Source of the DNA: Bacteroidota bacterium | GTDB taxonomy: Bacteria > Bacteroidota > Bacteroidia > Flavobacteriales > Weeksellaceae | Assembly: GCA_023419095.1 (NCBI GenBank) | Contig: JAEZYN010000020.1 | Location: forward strand, 1 to 7,956 | DNA length: 7,956 nt | Direction: 5' to 3' | Program-made: the position numbers and the translations under genes | The notes under the pieces: generated by a model | The model's input: only the letters and a program-made list of their open reading frames with translations | The model's database searches: none | Told to the model about the DNA's origin: nothing | In this document: positions 5,101 through 7,956 of the stretch, piece after piece | How positions within the stretch are numbered: position 1 is the stretch's first letter | Layout of the letters: the number at the start of each line of letters is the position of its first letter

Positions 5101-7224
5101 CTAAGCCTCCTGCAGATTCGCATGCGATTTCACCAACTCCTGCTGAACATTTGGCGGCACCAACTGATATTCCGAAAACTTCATCGTGAACTTGGCGCGG
5201 CCGCCGGTAATGGAACGTAAGGTGGAACCGTAATCGTGCATTTCGGCCAGCGGAACTTCCGCCATGATTTTCTGGTAGTGCCCTTCGGAATCCATACCCG
5301 AGATCATCGCGCGGCGCGTCTGCAGATCGCCCATTACATCGCCGGTATCTTCATCAGGACATAGGATTTCCACGGAATAAACCGGTTCCAGCAACTGCGG
5401 TTTGGCTTTATGGAAACCTTCGCGGAAAGCACCCGAAGCTGCCAGCTGGAATGAAATATCGTTTGAATCCACACTGTGCATTTTGCCGTCGTACACCGTA
5501 ACGCGCACGTTCTGGCAATGCGAACCGGTGAGCGGACCTTCTTTCATCTGCTGCATAATGCCTTTCTTGATGGCACCGATGTAGCGGTTGTCTATTGCAC
5601 CGCCCACTATGCACCAGTAAAAAGCGAGTTTGCCGCCCCACGGCAGATCTTCGATGTCTTTCTGGCGGACGTTCACGCCGGTAGGTTCGGGCATATCGTC
5701 GTAGAAATTCTCCACCCGCATGTGGATTTCGCCGAACTGGCCTGATCCGCCTGACTGTTTTTTGTGGCGGTAATCGGCTTCGGCGTGGCCGGTGATGGTC
5801 TCGCGGTAAGGGATTTTAGGATTATCGAAATTCATCTTCACTCCAAATTCTTTCTGGAGTCGCTGTTTCACGAGATCGAGATGCAGCTGTCCCTGGCCAT
5901 GAAGAATGGTCTGCTTGAGTTCGGCAGACTGCTCCACTTTCAGCGTCGGGTCTTCTTCTTCGATTTTATGGAGTGCAGTGACGAGTTTTTCCATATCAGC
6001 GGTAGAATCTGCTGAAACCGCTTTGCGGATACGGCTTTCCGGGAATTCCATCGGACGGACTTTACGGTCGAGTCCTCTTGAATTTAAGGTATTGTTTGAA
6101 TGGCCGAATTTAAGTTTAACCGTAACGCCAAGATCACCGGCTACCAGCTCATCCACAGGAATCCGGTCTTTACCTTCCGCCACGAAGATCTGGGAAATGC
6201 GTTCGGTTTCGCCGTTGTTGGCGTTCACCAATTCATCGCCTGGTTTTAGTTTCCCGCTTAATACTTTAAAGTAAGAAACCATCCCGACCTGCGGTTCAGA
6301 AAGCGTTTTATAAATGAACAGGGTGGTTTTATCATTCGGGTCGTAAGAAATCTCTTCGCCGTTTTCGAGTTTGCGGGCCGGTCTGTCGGCTGGTGACGGC
6401 GCAATGTCATCAATGAAACCCATCAGCCTGCCGCTGCCCATATCTTTCAGTCCGCTCGTTACAAACACCGGGAAGAACTGCTGTTTTGCCAATGCGATGG
6501 TAATTCCTTTTGCAAGTTCTTCTTCCGAAAGATTACCTTCCTCGAAATATTTTTCCATTAAACCTTCCTCGTTTTCGGCAGCGATTTCCACCAGGGCGTT
6601 ATGCATTTCGCTGGCGCGCGCCATTTCGCTTTCAGGAATCGGTTTTTTCTCAGGTTTGCCGCCGTTGGCAGGGAATTCATACATCACCATTCTGAGAGCA
6701 TCAATAATTGCATTGAAATTAGCGCCGGAGTTATAAGGATATTGCAGCGGCACCAGTTTGGAACCGAATCTTTCTTTCGCCTGCTCCAGTGTGCGCTCGA
6801 AATCTGCTTTGGGATGATCCATCTGGTTGATGACGAAAATGGCGGGCGTCTGGTATTTCTGAACATATTCCCAAACGAGTTCGGTTCCCACTTCCACGCC
6901 GTTGGCGGCATTCAGCACAATGATTGCGGTATCGGCCACCTTTAACGAAGAAACGACTTCGCCAACGAAATCGTCAAATCCGGGGGTATCGATAATGTTA
7001 ATTTTGTTGTTTTTCCAGTTCACGAACATCTGATGGGAGAAGATGGTTTTGCCTTTTTCGTGTTCCAGGTCGGTATGGTCGCTCACCGTGTTCTGTCCTT
7101 CGACGGAGCCACGGCGTTTGATCGCCCCTCCTTCGTAAAGCATTGTTTCAATCAGCGTAGTTTTGCCACTGTCGGAATGTCCGAGCAGCACTACGTTGCG
7201 TAGATCTTTGGTATTAGCACTCAT
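5101..7224 (-). CDS. fusA2: Elongation factor G paralogue (EF-G2-like) with altered GTPase motifs
   Basis: This 707-residue protein has the complete five-domain EF-G layout and should act on the ribosome in tRNA translocation. The P-loop GHSDSGKT is at 15-22. The switch I segment is EHEKGKTIFSH (54-64) where canonical EF-G has ERGITI. G3 is D79-T-P-G-F83, so the catalytic switch II histidine of DTPGH is replaced by Phe. G4 is N133-Q-M-D instead of NKMD, and G5 is TSG (256-258) instead of GSA. Domain II runs from about 300; domain III carries GQGQLHLD (443-450); domain IV keeps the tip histidine in GKMHSVDS (His583) and AASGAFREGFHKAKP; domain V contains EDTGDVMGDLQTRRA and LRSITGGRA. So the translocation half looks intact while GTP hydrolysis may be impaired. 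In Bacteroides thetaiotaomicron a paralogue of this class, EF-G2, is reported to lack GTPase activity. The gene is not beside rpsL, rpsG or tuf, as the main fusA usually is. The ATG at 7224 gives the expected N-terminus. No strong promoter is visible; TAACTTTA (minus strand, 7301-7294) is a weak -7 candidate. Confidence 0.92.
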   Translation of the reverse strand: MSANTKDLRNVVLLGHSDSGKTTLIETMLYEGGAIKRRGSVEGQNTVSDHTDLEHEKGKTIFSHQMFVNWKNNKINIIDTPGFDDFVGEVVSSLKVADTAIIVLNAANGVEVGTELVWEYVQKYQTPAIFVINQMDHPKADFERTLEQAKERFGSKLVPLQYPYNSGANFNAIIDALRMVMYEFPANGGKPEKKPIPESEMARASEMHNALVEIAAENEEGLMEKYFEEGNLSEEELAKGITIALAKQQFFPVFVTSGLKDMGSGRLMGFIDDIAPSPADRPARKLENGEEISYDPNDKTTLFIYKTLSEPQVGMVSYFKVLSGKLKPGDELVNANNGETERISQIFVAEGKDRIPVDELVAGDLGVTVKLKFGHSNNTLNSRGLDRKVRPMEFPESRIRKAVSADSTADMEKLVTALHKIEEEDPTLKVEQSAELKQTILHGQGQLHLDLVKQRLQKEFGVKMNFDNPKIPYRETITGHAEADYRHKKQSGGSGQFGEIHMRVENFYDDMPEPTGVNVRQKDIEDLPWGGKLAFYWCIVGGAIDNRYIGAIKKGIMQQMKEGPLTGSHCQNVRVTVYDGKMHSVDSNDISFQLAASGAFREGFHKAKPQLLEPVYSVEILCPDEDTGDVMGDLQTRRAMISGMDSEGHYQKIMAEVPLAEMHDYGSTLRSITGGRAKFTMKFSEYQLVPPNVQQELVKSHANLQEA

Positions 7225-7412
7225 AATATATTTGTTTAAATTATTTAATGGAATGCTAAAAAGGAAATGACCGGCATTTGATTTTTAGGTAGTTAAAGTT
7301 ACGAAAGATTTGAAAGGGGTCCGAAATTTTCTTAAACTGAATAGATGATATTTCACAGCAATGCTTAAGCCAGCAACAAGTACACTCGGACAAGAGCATC
7401 CTTACCGGGGCC

Positions 7413-7467
7413 ATGCCTTTGATATGGCTTTGACATGACTTTGGTACGGTTCAACTACGGTTCAACC
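7413..7467. repeat. 11-bp tandem repeat, five units
   Basis: Successive 11-mers begin at 7413 (ATGCCTTTGAT), 7424 (ATGGCTTTGAC), 7435 (ATGACTTTGGT), 7446 (ACGGTTCAACT) and 7457 (ACGGTTCAACC). Neighbouring units are the most alike, as expected from stepwise duplication and divergence. A weaker 11-nt periodicity may extend left to about 7370. The period is close to one helical turn. It sits in the 370-bp spacer between the ypdA-like gene and fusA2. Apart from this array and the fusA2 leader I see no gene or RNA in 7225-7594. Confidence 0.7.
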
Positions 7468-7594
7468 TTCTGTAACAATTTTCAGTAAAGGGTTTAGAGA
7501 GAATCAACAGGCGAAAAAATGCAATTTCAGGAAAATCAACTTCCGTTTCTTACACTGTCTCAAAATGCGTTATAAAAATACAAAAATAAAATAT

Positions 7595-7956
7595 CTATTT
7601 GGGGTTAGCCACATGGTTCATAATAATTTCCGCATGAATCCGCGAATTTTCGATGAACCAAAGGTGCGTGTCTTTACCGCCGCAGACAACGCCGGCCAGG
7701 TACAGGCTCTCAACATTGGTTTCCATAGTTTCGGGGTTGTAGGCCGGGATGAGCTTGTCGCCTTTTAATTCGATACCGGAATTTTGAAGAAATTCGAAAT
7801 CGGGTAGATAGCCCGTCATCGCCAAAACAAAATCGTTTTCGATCTCGTGGATATTGCCCAATTTATCTTTGAAAATGACCGTTGATTCTTTGATCTTAGT
7901 TACTTCTGAATTAAAATATGCATTGATGCTTCCTTCTGCGATGCGGTTTTCGATAT
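7595..7956 (-). CDS. ypdA: YpdA-family bacillithiol-disulfide reductase, C-terminal part (cut by window edge)
   Basis: The reading frame is open from the window end at 7956 to a TAG stop at 7595, giving the last 119 residues; the start and the N-terminal FAD-binding region lie beyond the window. YpdA/Bdr proteins are FAD- and NADPH-dependent flavoproteins related to thioredoxin reductase and linked to the redox state of bacillithiol. The visible part matches my memory of the family closely: IENRIAEGSINAYFNSEV at the left, then FVLAMTGYLPDFEFL, YNPETMETNV, the FAD-contacting LYLAGVVCGG, and THLWFIENSRIHAEII near the end. The TGYLPD and LYLAGVV motifs are the usual C-terminal signatures of this flavoprotein class. 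The N-terminal active-site cysteine region cannot be seen. The TTG at 7861 is an internal Leu codon, not a start. The gene lies upstream of fusA2 on the same strand, but the 370-bp gap argues against a single operon. No terminator is obvious after the stop. Confidence 0.85.
   Translation of the reverse strand, partial: IENRIAEGSINAYFNSEVTKIKESTVIFKDKLGNIHEIENDFVLAMTGYLPDFEFLQNSGIELKGDKLIPAYNPETMETNVESLYLAGVVCGGKDTHLWFIENSRIHAEIIMNHVANPK

Noticed and set aside
5906..6736. Plus-strand open frames of 60-122 residues inside fusA2
   Set aside because: They are antisense shadows of the well-conserved EF-G reading frame, with no family resemblance.
5101..7224. The main, housekeeping EF-G
   Set aside because: The G motifs depart from the invariant housekeeping forms and the gene is not in a ribosomal-protein or tuf neighbourhood.
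7859..7861. TTG as the start of the minus-strand gene ending at 7595
   Set aside because: The frame stays open to the window edge and the upstream residues (IENRIAEGSINAYFNSEV) belong to the same YpdA-type domain, so this is an internal codon of a truncated gene.

Overview
The window looks like chromosome from a Flavobacteriia member of the Bacteroidetes, most like the Chryseobacterium/Kaistella group (Weeksellaceae). The reasons are a textbook TAnnTTTG promoter, A-rich leaders without Shine-Dalgarno sequences, an EF-G paralogue of the Bacteroidetes type, and the end of a YpdA-type bacillithiol-disulfide reductase gene. The species-level placement is inference.

Left part (1-1490): a plus-strand tryptophanase gene (tnaA) whose catalytic and specificity residues fit tryptophan rather than tyrosine cleavage. 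It ends in a strong intrinsic terminator.

Middle part (about 1490-4740): a visibly more AT-rich, accessory-looking stretch on the plus strand. It holds a secreted protein of unknown function with a clear flavobacterial promoter, a compact parDE toxin-antitoxin pair with a perfect palindromic operator candidate, and a 374-residue protein of unknown function with a possible alpha/beta (uracil-DNA-glycosylase-like) C-terminal half. Three near-identical terminator hairpins follow tnaA, the secreted-protein gene and parE, so both the secreted-protein gene and parDE are bracketed by copies of the same sequence.

Convergent intergenic region (4627-5100): no credible gene, but several layers of repeats. 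These are a small hairpin, about eight degenerate 21-bp tandem units, a terminator-like hairpin with T-rich or A-rich flanks on both sides, and an imperfect long inverted repeat of the interspersed palindromic kind.

Right part (5101-7956): two minus-strand genes. The first in transcription order is the 3' end of a ypdA/bdr-like gene, cut by the window edge. A 370-bp spacer with an 11-bp-periodic tandem repeat separates it from a complete stand-alone EF-G paralogue. The paralogue's translocation domains look intact, but its GTPase motifs are altered (DTPGF instead of DTPGH, NQMD instead of NKMD).

The genes do not form one pathway. The most interesting items are the EF-G paralogue with altered catalytic G motifs, the unassigned 374-residue protein beside the toxin-antitoxin pair, the reused directional terminator, and the two unrelated short tandem-repeat arrays (21 bp and 11 bp).
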